Source of the DNA: Parvibaculum sp041688015
GTDB lineage: Bacteria; Pseudomonadota; Alphaproteobacteria; Parvibaculales; Parvibaculaceae
Assembly (NCBI GenBank): GCA_041688015.1
Contig: JBDNIY010000009.1
Location: 124,001-188,000, forward strand
Direction: 5' to 3'
Length of the DNA: 64,000 nt
Under the pieces are notes generated by a model that was given only the letters and a program-made list of their open reading frames with translations, was not told the DNA's origin and ran no database searches. Shown one piece after another: positions 36,249-44,485 of this stretch. The translations under genes were made by a program, and so were the position numbers. Position 1 is the stretch's first letter; each line of letters opens with the position of its first letter.

Positions 36249-37961
36249 ATGGCGACTAGGCCGAGACATAAGACCTTGCTTTCGTCGCTTATCCAAACAG
36301 GTTATTTACCTGAAGAGCTTCCTCCTGCCATCACCGCTCGTCACTTTTCCGCATATTGTGAAAACAATTTTCAACATCTCGGCAAGGGCCCGCTAGCTAA
36401 ATCTTACCCAACGCAGTTCGAGAAATTTAGCATTCCTCGCGAGAATGGAAATCGTCGTGATTTGGCACTTGTGCATCCTGGGGCCCAACTGCGACTCTCA
36501 ATGATATTAGTAAAAAATCATAATGAGATTCGGAGTTTGATCGAAAAATCCAGAATATCACTGTATGGGGCAGAGCCAGACTTGGCGAATTTTCGAGCGT
36601 TTAAGGGGGTTTCGTTTAAGGCTCTTGATGCCAAGCGAAGTAAAGTGTCGCAAGAGAAGCCATTTATTCTTGTGGCCGATATTTCGAGGTTTTTCTACAC
36701 GATTTATACGCACTCAATTCCTTGGGCGGTGCTTGGCAAAGATAAGGTCAAAGCAAAGTACATGGCGACGAAAGTTAAGCGTACAAAGGCAAAACACTGG
36801 ACTGATGAACTGGATCAGGCACTGCAATCTTGCCAAGCACGTGAGACGTTTGGAATTCCAGTAGGGCCAGATACATCACGGATCGTAGCAGAAGTGTTGC
36901 TGAGTGGCGTGCATGGCGACCCAGATTTCGCGAGCGCTGTTAATGGCAGCAATGGGTTTCGCCTCGTAGATGATTTTTTTCTCGGATTTGACAGTGAGGA
37001 ACAGTGTGTTCTTGCGCTGGTAGCTCTGAGAAACACATTGGCAAAATTTAATCTTCAACTTAACGACGACAAAACTGAGATTAAAGCCAGTAGAGAAATA
37101 TTCACTGATAGGTGGCGATATGAGCTAAAGCGCTCGACCCTTTCATCTCGAGATTGGCGTGAAGAGGAGCGGCTGATCCGACAGGCCGCAGATTTGGCGC
37201 TGTATCACTCCAGTAAATTGAGAAATGCCTTTCCAGTGAAGTGGCTTGCTACAGGCATGTTACATACAGAGTTTCAGAGTCAGAATTTTAAGTTGGCACT
37301 CACTACATTGCTTCGATTTGGGCGAGACTTCCCCGCATGTATTAGCTTGGTGTCGACCTTTATTATCAATAATAAGGAAACATGCTTGAGCACTGATTAC
37401 GGGCAGCTGGTAGAAAAGTGGATTAGGAGTGTATTCCGCGCTCATGCTCGGAACGGTCATGATTTTGAGGTAGCTTGGGCGTTGGTTGTGTGTGGAGCTT
37501 TGAAGATCAAAGTGTCCACCACGGATTTTGGTGACTATGCAAATTCGATGTCATCGGTAGCCTTTGCGCTGTTGGGATTATTGAACGAGAAACATCTTCT
37601 GTCCAGTCCGTTGAGCACGTTTGGGTGGCGTCGAGAAGTGAAGAGCGGCGGCTTGGACAGTCATCACTGGCTGATGTTTTACGAAAGCGTTTTACGCGCA
37701 TGGACTTCAGACAAAGTCATGAATTTGGCTGTGAAATCGCATCCGCTATTTGGTGAATTGCTCTCTAAGAAAGTTAGTTTTTTGGACGATGCCGTTTTTG
37801 GTGACGTTCAGATCATGCTGGACAGGCGACGCCTTAAGCGCGTTTTGAAAAATTCGAGCGTGCAGGGGGCTGGACGTGCCAATATTTCATTCTCGGATAT
37901 ATATGATGAAATGTTTGAGGACTTTGAAGATGATGATAGTTTTGGCATAGCGAGTCTGTAA
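36249..37961 (+). CDS. Stand-alone reverse transcriptase, defence-associated (DRT/unknown-group) type
   Basis: 570 residues. An N-terminal GYLPEELPPAITARHFS stretch is followed by a motif 0/1-like segment, RENGNRRDLALVHPGAQLRL (64-83). Motif A is VADISRFFYTIYTH with Asp144. Motif B is FGIPVGPDTSR (201-211). Motif C is FRLVDDFFLGF with Asp241-Asp242, Val replacing the Ala of the common YADD, and motif D is KFNLQLNDDKTEIKA. The catalytic set is complete. Residues 330-570 have no recognised motif and look mainly helical, as in the alpha-repeat C-terminal region of AbiK/UG enzymes. No maturase, HNH, intron or retron RNA signature was seen. The gene is clearly AT-richer than both flanks and is hemmed in by 65 bp and 33 bp. 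Anti-phage function is inferred from family resemblance. Confidence 0.8.
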   Translation: MATRPRHKTLLSSLIQTGYLPEELPPAITARHFSAYCENNFQHLGKGPLAKSYPTQFEKFSIPRENGNRRDLALVHPGAQLRLSMILVKNHNEIRSLIEKSRISLYGAEPDLANFRAFKGVSFKALDAKRSKVSQEKPFILVADISRFFYTIYTHSIPWAVLGKDKVKAKYMATKVKRTKAKHWTDELDQALQSCQARETFGIPVGPDTSRIVAEVLLSGVHGDPDFASAVNGSNGFRLVDDFFLGFDSEEQCVLALVALRNTLAKFNLQLNDDKTEIKASREIFTDRWRYELKRSTLSSRDWREEERLIRQAADLALYHSSKLRNAFPVKWLATGMLHTEFQSQNFKLALTTLLRFGRDFPACISLVSTFIINNKETCLSTDYGQLVEKWIRSVFRAHARNGHDFEVAWALVVCGALKIKVSTTDFGDYANSMSSVAFALLGLLNEKHLLSSPLSTFGWRREVKSGGLDSHHWLMFYESVLRAWTSDKVMNLAVKSHPLFGELLSKKVSFLDDAVFGDVQIMLDRRRLKRVLKNSSVQGAGRANISFSDIYDEMFEDFEDDDSFGIASL

Positions 37962-37994
37962 CCTTGGTTGCGGACGTTTAGCTCTTGATGTGCC

Positions 37995-38960
37995 TCAAGC
38001 CACCGCAAACCGGTTACTCGCCCGCACCATCACATCGACAATCCCCGGCTCCGTCGCCGTATGGCCTGCATCCGGCACCACGTTCAGTTCCACGTCCGGC
38101 CAAGCCTTGGCCAGTTCCCAAGCGGTAAACATCGGCGTCACCACGTCATATCGCCCCTGCGCGATCACGCCCGGAATGCCTTTCAGCAACCCGGCGTTCT
38201 GGATCAGCTGATCCTGCGGCTCAAACCAGCCTTTGTTCACAAAGTAGTGGCATTCGATCCGCGCAAACGCCAAAGCAAAATGCCCATCGGCAAAGCGCGC
38301 AATGCGTTCGGGGTCCGAATACAAAGAGAGCGTCGTCCCCTCCCAGATGCTCCAGGCCTTGGCGCAGGCGATTTTTTCGGATTCATTGTTGCCCGTCAGT
38401 CGCTTGTAATACGCCGCCATCAGGTTGCCGCGTTCAGCCTGCGGGATCGGCGCGATGAACTTTTCCCAAGCGTCGGGAAACAGCGCGTCGGTGCCCTCTT
38501 GATAAAACCAATCCAACTCGCGCTGCCGAAGCGTGAAAATGCCCCGCAGGATGATCTCGCTGACGCGCTTGGGGTGCGTTTCGGCATAGGCCAGCGCCAG
38601 TGTCGAGCCCCATGAGCCGCCGCACAACTGCCATCGCTCGATTTTCAGATGCTCGCGCAACAGCTCCATGTCTGCGACCAGATCCCAGGTCGTATTGCCC
38701 TGCAACTCGGCATGAGGCGTCGAGCGTCCGCAGCCGCGCTGGTCAAACAGAATGATTCGGTAGGCCCCCCCGTCATGCGTGCGCCGCATCGTCGGGTTCG
38801 AGCCGCCGCCAGGCCCGCCATGCACGATCACCGCCGGCTTGCCTTGCGGGTTGCCACATTCCTCGTAATAGAGCCGATGAAGCGGCGAAACCTGCAAAAA
38901 ACCGGTCGAATAGGGCTCAATTGGCGCAAAAAGCGTACGCCGGTCAGCGGTGTCGTACAT
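37995..38960 (-). CDS. pip: Prolyl aminopeptidase
   Basis: 321 residues, S33 alpha/beta hydrolase. HGGPGGGSNP oxyanion motif, DQRGCGRSTPH loop typical of Pip, nucleophile in GGSWGSTLALAYA, and the Asp/His near VAQGRYDVVTP and DAGHTA. Removes N-terminal proline from peptides in the cytoplasm. Convergent with the reverse transcriptase. Confidence 0.93.
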   Translation of the reverse strand: MYDTADRRTLFAPIEPYSTGFLQVSPLHRLYYEECGNPQGKPAVIVHGGPGGGSNPTMRRTHDGGAYRIILFDQRGCGRSTPHAELQGNTTWDLVADMELLREHLKIERWQLCGGSWGSTLALAYAETHPKRVSEIILRGIFTLRQRELDWFYQEGTDALFPDAWEKFIAPIPQAERGNLMAAYYKRLTGNNESEKIACAKAWSIWEGTTLSLYSDPERIARFADGHFALAFARIECHYFVNKGWFEPQDQLIQNAGLLKGIPGVIAQGRYDVVTPMFTAWELAKAWPDVELNVVPDAGHTATEPGIVDVMVRASNRFAVA

Positions 38961-39328
38961 GAGATGGGTTTTCCTGTGGATAGAAGGGGCTTGTCGCCAT
39001 TCGGCCCCCTTGGGCAGGCGGCGTCAACTGGAATCAAGCTGTTGATAAGCCTCAATAAATGGTCGCTCGACGCAGCGTCATTGGCATATTCTTAACCAAA
39101 TATTTCACTTCAGGCTGACACAAATCGTTGACGTGAATCGCATCTGGGCTACTATATCTAGACGCGTGGTGCTTCGGTGTTCATAGCTGTAGATATTCGC
39201 GCATTCATCGAATCAGCAGGTTCCACCCATACGGGGTGGAAAAACGGCGAATGCTATCTCGCTGTGCGGATAGTTTTGTGTCTTTCGCGGCGGCGGAGCA
39301 GGCACAAAGGGGCCAAGAGGGGACGACT
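38961..39328. other. Intergenic region upstream of nrdA
   Basis: 368 bp between the divergent pip and nrdA genes. Contains a candidate NrdR box (39149-39164); otherwise no ORF, RNA gene or repeat from families A-C was seen. Confidence 0.5.
39149..39164. promoter_or_regulatory. Candidate NrdR box
   Basis: The 16 bp have a core CTATATCTAG matching 10 of 16 positions of the known NrdR consensus (aCACwATATaTwGtGt). About 165 bp before nrdA. A clear second box at the usual three-turn spacing was not found, which weakens the call. Confidence 0.35.
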
Positions 39329-41347
39329 ATGCTTAACGATACGTCGAAGGCGCTCGACATGACTGAGGTCGAGGCCACCGTTTCCGCAATCATCACGGGC
39401 GAGCGTGCACCGGTCAGGGCAGGGGCGCATCGCCCCCGCGCCGACATGGCAGCGACAGCCGAACCGGAAATGCCCTTCGGCGAGACCGATCAGGTCGTCC
39501 AGGTGGCCCCCAATTTGGCGGGCAAAAAGGGCTTTGCGGTCAAGGTTGACCACGCCCGCGATGCGCTGCTGACCGAGTTTGGCAAAGCGACGCTCACCGA
39601 CCGCTATTTGATGCCAGGTGAGTCCTTTCAAGACCTGTTTGCCCGCGTCGCGTCTTACTATGCCGACGATGCCGCCCACGCCCAGCGGCTTTACGACTAC
39701 ATTTCCAAGCTCTGGTTCATGCCCGCCACCCCCGTCTTATCGAACGGCGGCACCCAGCGCGGTCTGCCCATTTCCTGCTTCCTCAATGAAGCAACGGACA
39801 GCCTCGAAGGCATTTTGGGCCTTTGGAACGAAAACGTTTGGCTGGCGGCCAAGGGCGGCGGCATTGGCTCCTATTGGGGCAACCTGCGTTCCATCGGCGA
39901 GACCGTTAATGGCAATGGCAAAACCAGCGGCATCATCCCCTTCATCCGCGTCATGGATTCGCTGACACTGGCAATCAGCCAAGGCTCGTTGCGCCGTGGT
40001 TCGGCCGCGGTTTATCTGCCGGTCGATCACCCTGAAGTCGAAGAGTTCATGGAAATGCGCCGCCCCACAGGTGGCGATCCGAACCGCAAGGCGCTCAACC
40101 TGCATCACGGCATCCTTGTGTCGGACGCTTTCATGCGCGCCGTTGAGGCCGATGCCGATTGGGCGCTGCTGTCGCCCAAAGACCGCACGGTGCAAAAAAC
40201 CATTTCCGCCCGGTCACTCTGGATCCGCCTGCTCACCTCGCGCATCGAAACCGGCGAGCCCTACATCATCTACAAGGACACCGTGAACAACGCGCGGCCC
40301 GAGCATCACAAGCTCGCGGGCCTTGAAGTGAAAACCTCAAACCTCTGCGCTGAAATCACGCTGCCCACCGGCATCGACCAGCACGGCGAACAGCGCACCG
40401 CGGTCTGCTGCCTGTCATCGCTCAATCTCGAAACCTATTTCGAGTGGTGCGACAATCCGATGATCATCGAAGATGTCATGCGCTTCCTCGACAATGTGCT
40501 GCAAGACTTCATCGACCGCGCGCCCATCGAAATGAGCCGTGCCAAATATGCCGCCGCGCAAGAGCGTTCCGTCGGCCTCGGCGTCATGGGCTATCACTCG
40601 TTCCTGCAAGCCAACATGATCCCGTTCGAAGGCGTCATGGCCAAGGTCTGGAACAAGCGCATGTTCAAGCTCGTCCAAGACGGTGCCAATGCGGCTTCCA
40701 AGAAACTCGCCACCGAGCGCGGGGCCTGCCCGGATGCCAAAATGTTCGGCTTCCACGAACGCTTCTCCAACAAGACCGCGATTGCGCCCACGGCGTCGAT
40801 CTCGATCATCACCGGCGGCACGTCGCCGGGCATCGAGCCGATTGCGGCCAATAGCTTCACGCATAAAACGCTGTCAGGCTCCTTCAATGTCCGCAATCGT
40901 CACCTGACGAAACTGCTCGACACCAAGGGCCGCAACGACGACGACACATGGTCTTCCATCGTCGTCAACGGCGGCTCGGTCCAGCACTTGGATTTTCTCG
41001 ACGACGATGAGAAGGCCGTGTTCAAAACCGCCTTTGAACTCGACCAGCGTTGGGTCATCGAACATGCCGGCGACCGCGCCCCCATGATCGATCAGGCCCA
41101 GTCAGTAAACCTCTTTCTCGCCGCCGACGTTCACAAGCGCGACTTGAACAAGCTGCACATCCAAGCTTGGAAGCAGGGCGTCAAAAGCCTTTATTATTGC
41201 CGCTCGCTGTCGATCCAGCGCGCCGAAAAGGCCGAAGTCGTCTCGCTTGTGCGCGCCAAAACGCTCGACGTCAAAACGCTCGAACAAGTCGCCACCGAAA
41301 CCCGCCGCGAGACCGTCGAATACGACGAGTGCCTTTCCTGCCAGTAA
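39329..41347 (+). CDS. nrdA: Class I ribonucleotide reductase, alpha (catalytic) subunit
   Basis: 672 residues from ATG 39329 (GAGGGGACG ribosome site); the frame opens earlier at 39236 without support. Reduces ribonucleoside diphosphates to deoxy forms. Active-site features: Cys in LPISCFLNEA, Asn-x-Cys-x-Glu in NLCAEITLP, a Tyr pair in KSLYYCRS for radical transfer, and the C-terminal Cys pair ECLSCQ that is re-reduced by thioredoxin/glutaredoxin. Shorter than the E. coli enzyme, with a reduced N-terminal ATP-cone region. The R2 gene follows after a repeat. Confidence 0.93.
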   Translation: MLNDTSKALDMTEVEATVSAIITGERAPVRAGAHRPRADMAATAEPEMPFGETDQVVQVAPNLAGKKGFAVKVDHARDALLTEFGKATLTDRYLMPGESFQDLFARVASYYADDAAHAQRLYDYISKLWFMPATPVLSNGGTQRGLPISCFLNEATDSLEGILGLWNENVWLAAKGGGIGSYWGNLRSIGETVNGNGKTSGIIPFIRVMDSLTLAISQGSLRRGSAAVYLPVDHPEVEEFMEMRRPTGGDPNRKALNLHHGILVSDAFMRAVEADADWALLSPKDRTVQKTISARSLWIRLLTSRIETGEPYIIYKDTVNNARPEHHKLAGLEVKTSNLCAEITLPTGIDQHGEQRTAVCCLSSLNLETYFEWCDNPMIIEDVMRFLDNVLQDFIDRAPIEMSRAKYAAAQERSVGLGVMGYHSFLQANMIPFEGVMAKVWNKRMFKLVQDGANAASKKLATERGACPDAKMFGFHERFSNKTAIAPTASISIITGGTSPGIEPIAANSFTHKTLSGSFNVRNRHLTKLLDTKGRNDDDTWSSIVVNGGSVQHLDFLDDDEKAVFKTAFELDQRWVIEHAGDRAPMIDQAQSVNLFLAADVHKRDLNKLHIQAWKQGVKSLYYCRSLSIQRAEKAEVVSLVRAKTLDVKTLEQVATETRRETVEYDECLSCQ

Positions 41348-41356
41348 ATACGACCC

Positions 41357-41442
41357 GTCATAGCCCGGCTTGACCGGGCTATCCATCTTTCTGCGGAAAA
41401 GACGTGGATGCCCAGATCAAGTCCGGGCATGACGAAAGAGAG
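41357..41442. repeat. Interspersed palindromic repeat pair, family C (copy 2)
   Basis: CCCGGCTTGACCGGGCT arm and a facing GGATGCCCAGATCAAGTCCG arm, between nrdA and nrdB. Confidence 0.7.
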
Positions 41443-41494
41443 GGGCGTAAAGTCTTTCTCACCCCTGTGACGAAACAGTAATCGGACAAAGCCC

Positions 41495-42457
41495 ATGTCA
41501 TCACTTCTCGAAGAACGCCTCGTCTATAAGCCCTTCCGCTATCCTTGGGCCTATGACGCTTGGCTCACTCAGCAGCGCATCCATTGGCTGCCAGAAGAAG
41601 TTCCGCTCGCGGACGATGTGAAAGACTGGGCGAAAAAACTCACCCCCGGCGAGCGCAATCTGCTGACGCAGATTTTCCGCTTCTTCGTGCAGGCCGACGT
41701 TGAAGTGAATAACTGCTACATGAAGCATTATTCCGCCGTCTTCAAACCCACCGAAGTCGCGATGATGCTCTCAGCGTTTTCCAACATGGAAACGGTGCAT
41801 ATTTCCGCCTATTCGCATCTGCTCGACACCATCGGCATCCCCGAAGCCGAATACGAAGCCTTCATGAAATACAAGGAAATGAAGGACAAGTTCGACTACA
41901 TGCGCGAATGGGGCATGGAGACAAAGAGAGACATCGCCAAGACGCTGGCCGTTTTCGGTGCCTTCACCGAAGGCGTGCAACTGTTTGCCTCCTTCGCAAT
42001 CCTGATGAACTTCCCGCGCTTTAATAAGATGAAGGGCATGGGCCAGATCATCACATGGTCGGTGCGCGACGAGACGCTGCACACCAATTCGATCGTCAAA
42101 CTCTTCCGCACCTTCATCGACGAAAATCGCGAAATCTGGGACGAAGAGCTCAAGCGCGACATCTATAAGGCCTGCGAAACCATCATCCATCACGAAGACG
42201 CCTTCATCGATCTGGCGTTCGAAATGGGCAGCATCGAAGGCCTGACGGGCCAAGAAGTGAAAGATTACATCCGCTACATCGCGGACCGTCGCCTGACGCA
42301 GCTCGACCTCCAGCCCATCTACCGCACGGACAAAAACCCGCTGCCCTGGATGGACGAAATGCTCAACGGTATCGAACACGCCAACTTCTTCGAAAACCGC
42401 GCCACCGAATATTCTAAAGCCTCCACCAAAGGCACATGGGACGAAGCCTTCGATTGA
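41495..42457 (+). CDS. nrdB: Ribonucleotide reductase, beta (radical) subunit
   Basis: 320 residues. All diiron ligands of class Ia R2 can be placed by spacing: Asp68, Glu99, His102, Glu159, Glu193, His196 (METVHISAY, FTEGVQLF, RDETLH). The radical tyrosine is Tyr106. Works with NrdA. Set 147 bp after nrdA, with a family C repeat in the gap, so the two may be a single transcript with extra processing. Confidence 0.93.
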   Translation: MSSLLEERLVYKPFRYPWAYDAWLTQQRIHWLPEEVPLADDVKDWAKKLTPGERNLLTQIFRFFVQADVEVNNCYMKHYSAVFKPTEVAMMLSAFSNMETVHISAYSHLLDTIGIPEAEYEAFMKYKEMKDKFDYMREWGMETKRDIAKTLAVFGAFTEGVQLFASFAILMNFPRFNKMKGMGQIITWSVRDETLHTNSIVKLFRTFIDENREIWDEELKRDIYKACETIIHHEDAFIDLAFEMGSIEGLTGQEVKDYIRYIADRRLTQLDLQPIYRTDKNPLPWMDEMLNGIEHANFFENRATEYSKASTKGTWDEAFD

Positions 42458-42479
42458 AGCGTGGCCCCAATCAATGGCT

Positions 42480-42560
42480 GTCACCCCGGCCTTGTGCCGG
42501 GGTCCAGTTGCCGCCCGCTCAGAATATGCCGTTCTGGATCCCGGCCTTCGCCGGGATGAC
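42480..42560. repeat. Interspersed palindromic repeat pair, family C (copy 3)
   Basis: GTCACCCCGGCCTTGTGCCG arm and facing GGATCCCGGCCTTCGCCGGG arm just after nrdB. Confidence 0.75.
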
Positions 42561-42675
42561 AGCTTTTATATTTGTTAAAAGCATTATCAAAAATATGGCG
42601 GCATTTCACGTTCCATCCCGACCCTCTATTACCTCGCCATCGTCAAACCATTCTGAGGGTTTCTTGAAATAAGCC

Positions 42676-42723
42676 CTCGCGTCTCAAGGAGCGGCGAAAC
42701 CGCGTCTCGAAGGGCGAGGCCCA
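42676..42723 (+). repeat. Interspersed palindromic repeat, family A (copy 4)
   Basis: CTCAAGGAGCGGCG then CGTCTCGAAGGGCGAGGCCC; next to the degraded DUF3237 gene. Confidence 0.7.
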
Positions 42724-42729
42724 TGCCCC

Positions 42730-43020
42730 TCACAGCACCCGATAGACCTTATAGCCGATCCCGCTGTTGGTGATCGCCCCGACGCCAATGACGAGCGTGT
42801 CGTTGAGCCAGGCATGCGGGCTGTCAGTCGCCACCTCAAAGTAAGGCGCGGTGCGGAAATAATAATCCGACGGTGTCAGCGTTGCCGGGACCGCCGGGTC
42901 GCCCAACACTGCCATCAGATCGTGGTTTTTCATCACGATCCGACCTGAATAATGCATGTAGATTGGCGAGCCGTCTTCGGGCAACAAGCAACAGCGCATA
43001 TCAAGCTTGAACGACCCATC
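42730..43020 (-). pseudogene. DUF3237 family fragment, N-terminal half missing
   Basis: The frame gives only the C-terminal half of a DUF3237 barrel: a DGSFKLDM...LPEDGSPIYMHYSG strand pair, YYFRTAPYFEVATDS and HAWLNDTLVIGVG. Full members are about 150 residues and have a longer N-terminal part. Here the reading frame upstream runs into a family B repeat (43026-43062). A start at ATG 42999 exists but would give only 89 residues, so a working protein is doubtful. Confidence 0.65.
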
Positions 43021-43025
43021 AGCGC

Positions 43026-43075
43026 CCTCCCCCCTTGAGGAGGAGGGCTAGGGAGGGGGGGCTTTCTTTTCCCTT
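43026..43075. repeat. Interspersed palindromic repeat, family B (copy 4)
   Basis: CCCTCCCCCCTTGAGGAGGA hairpin with GGGCTAGGGAGGGGGG. Placed at the break of the DUF3237 gene. Confidence 0.7.
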
Positions 43076-43223
43076 GCCCCCCACACCGGAGCTCGCGCCC
43101 CATGGCTCTCTACACATCTTCATGGCTTTGCTATTTTAGTGCCTTGAAGCGTGGCGGCGTCGCTCTTTAATCGCCACACAAACGCCACTGGCGGTGCGCC
43201 CGCGAACCCAATAGGCTCATCCC

Positions 43224-44186
43224 ATGCGCATCATCATCGCCGTCCTTGCCGCCGTCCTCATGTCCACCGCCGCCCAAGCGGCCGACACTTGCGTTACCCA
43301 TAAGGCCGCGGGGCCTACGCTAACGCGCCTCCAAACGGCCATGGCGCAGGACCGCTTCGTTTCCTACAACCCGACCGATCTCAAAGTGATCGACGGCACC
43401 ATCACCAAGGCGAGCAAAGCCAGCGTGCGCGCCGACCTCACCGCGCTGCGTCCCTATTTTGATGCGCTCATCACTTATTCAGCCCGTGACGGCAACGAAT
43501 ATGTCGCCGACATCGCCGCAGAGCTTGGCTACAAGGCCGTCATCATCGGGCTGTGGACGCCCGCCGACCCTGAAGAAGTGCGTAATGCTATCGCCATGGC
43601 CAAGGCCCACCCCAAGCTCGTCGTCGGCCTCTCGCTCGGCAATGAAATCATTTTGGGCAAGCGTGGCACATGGGCCCAGCTCCAAGCCTACCTCACGCTC
43701 ATGCGTGCGCGCCTCCCCACTATGCCACTCACCGTCAGCGAGCCTTTCGCACAGTTCCTTGAGAGTGACAGTTCAGACGTGCGCGACAGTCTCGATTTCA
43801 TGCTGGTTAATATCCACCCGATTTTCGAGCCGTGGTTTGCCACCGCCGGTCCTGTCAATTGGGCCGACTTCGTCGTCAAGGTCACGGCTAAGTTAGCCAA
43901 CGCCTATTGCGGCCCCATCGTGATTAAAGAAACCGGCGTCCCCTCCGGCCCGCTCAAACTCGGTTTTGAACCCGCCAAACAAACCGGTTTCTGGCGCGAA
44001 CTCGAAAAGCAAATGCCGCCCACCCGCGCCCACGCATTCTCCTATTTCGCCGCCTTCGACGCCCCTTGGCGTGTCTCCGACTTCAACCCGATGGGCGGCA
44101 ACCACCCCGAAGAAGCCTATTGGGGCCTCTTCACCGAGGCCCGCAGCCCCAAGCCCGTGCTGCAAGGGTTATCGAAGCTGAAGTAA
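43224..44186 (+). CDS. GH17-like secreted glycosidase
   Basis: 320 residues with a signal peptide (MRIIIAVLAAVLMSTAAQAA). Family-17 glycosidase landmarks: the acid/base Glu in VGLSLGNEI (about residue 140) and the nucleophile Glu in IVIKETGVPSG (about 239). Probably acts on beta-1,3-glucan or a related glucan in the periplasm. Single gene flanked by repeats. Substrate specificity not visible. Confidence 0.75.
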   Translation: MRIIIAVLAAVLMSTAAQAADTCVTHKAAGPTLTRLQTAMAQDRFVSYNPTDLKVIDGTITKASKASVRADLTALRPYFDALITYSARDGNEYVADIAAELGYKAVIIGLWTPADPEEVRNAIAMAKAHPKLVVGLSLGNEIILGKRGTWAQLQAYLTLMRARLPTMPLTVSEPFAQFLESDSSDVRDSLDFMLVNIHPIFEPWFATAGPVNWADFVVKVTAKLANAYCGPIVIKETGVPSGPLKLGFEPAKQTGFWRELEKQMPPTRAHAFSYFAAFDAPWRVSDFNPMGGNHPEEAYWGLFTEARSPKPVLQGLSKLK

Positions 44187-44200
44187 CCGCCCCTCACAAA

Positions 44201-44336
44201 CCCTCCCCCTTGAGGGGGGAGGGAGGAGCGCCTCTATGGCGCGGAGGGTGGGGGTGGCTACTGCGCAAAAATCTAATTTGTATCATCCCCTGCTTCACCC
44301 CCTCCCAACCCTCCCCCCTCAAGGGGGAGGACTTTA
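44201..44336. repeat. Interspersed palindromic repeat array, family B (copy 5, two facing units)
   Basis: Two units, CCCTCCCCCTTGAGGGGGGA near 44201 and CCCTCCCCCCTCAAGGGGGA near 44311, flanking a TACTGCGCAAAAA stretch. Confidence 0.75.
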
Positions 44337-44343
44337 AGTGATA

Positions 44344-44390
44344 ACCCTCATGCCTCAAGGAGGCTGCGCAGCAGCCGTCTCGAAGGATGG
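44344..44390 (+). repeat. Interspersed palindromic repeat, family A (copy 5)
   Basis: CCTCAAGGAGGCTGCGCAGC, then AGCCGTCTCGAAGGATGG; inner stem GGCTGC/GCAGCC. Confidence 0.75.
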
Positions 44391-44485
44391 ACACACCCAC
44401 CGCCGTCATCATCGCGCCCCATCCCCTTTGCCACCGCTGTGCACCTCCCTTATGGTCACCCCCGACCTGAGGGGGAGACCAACAA

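Noticed and set aside
35468..36259. 263-codon plus-strand ORF
   Set aside because: Antisense to the GATase gene, whose triad is complete on the other strand.
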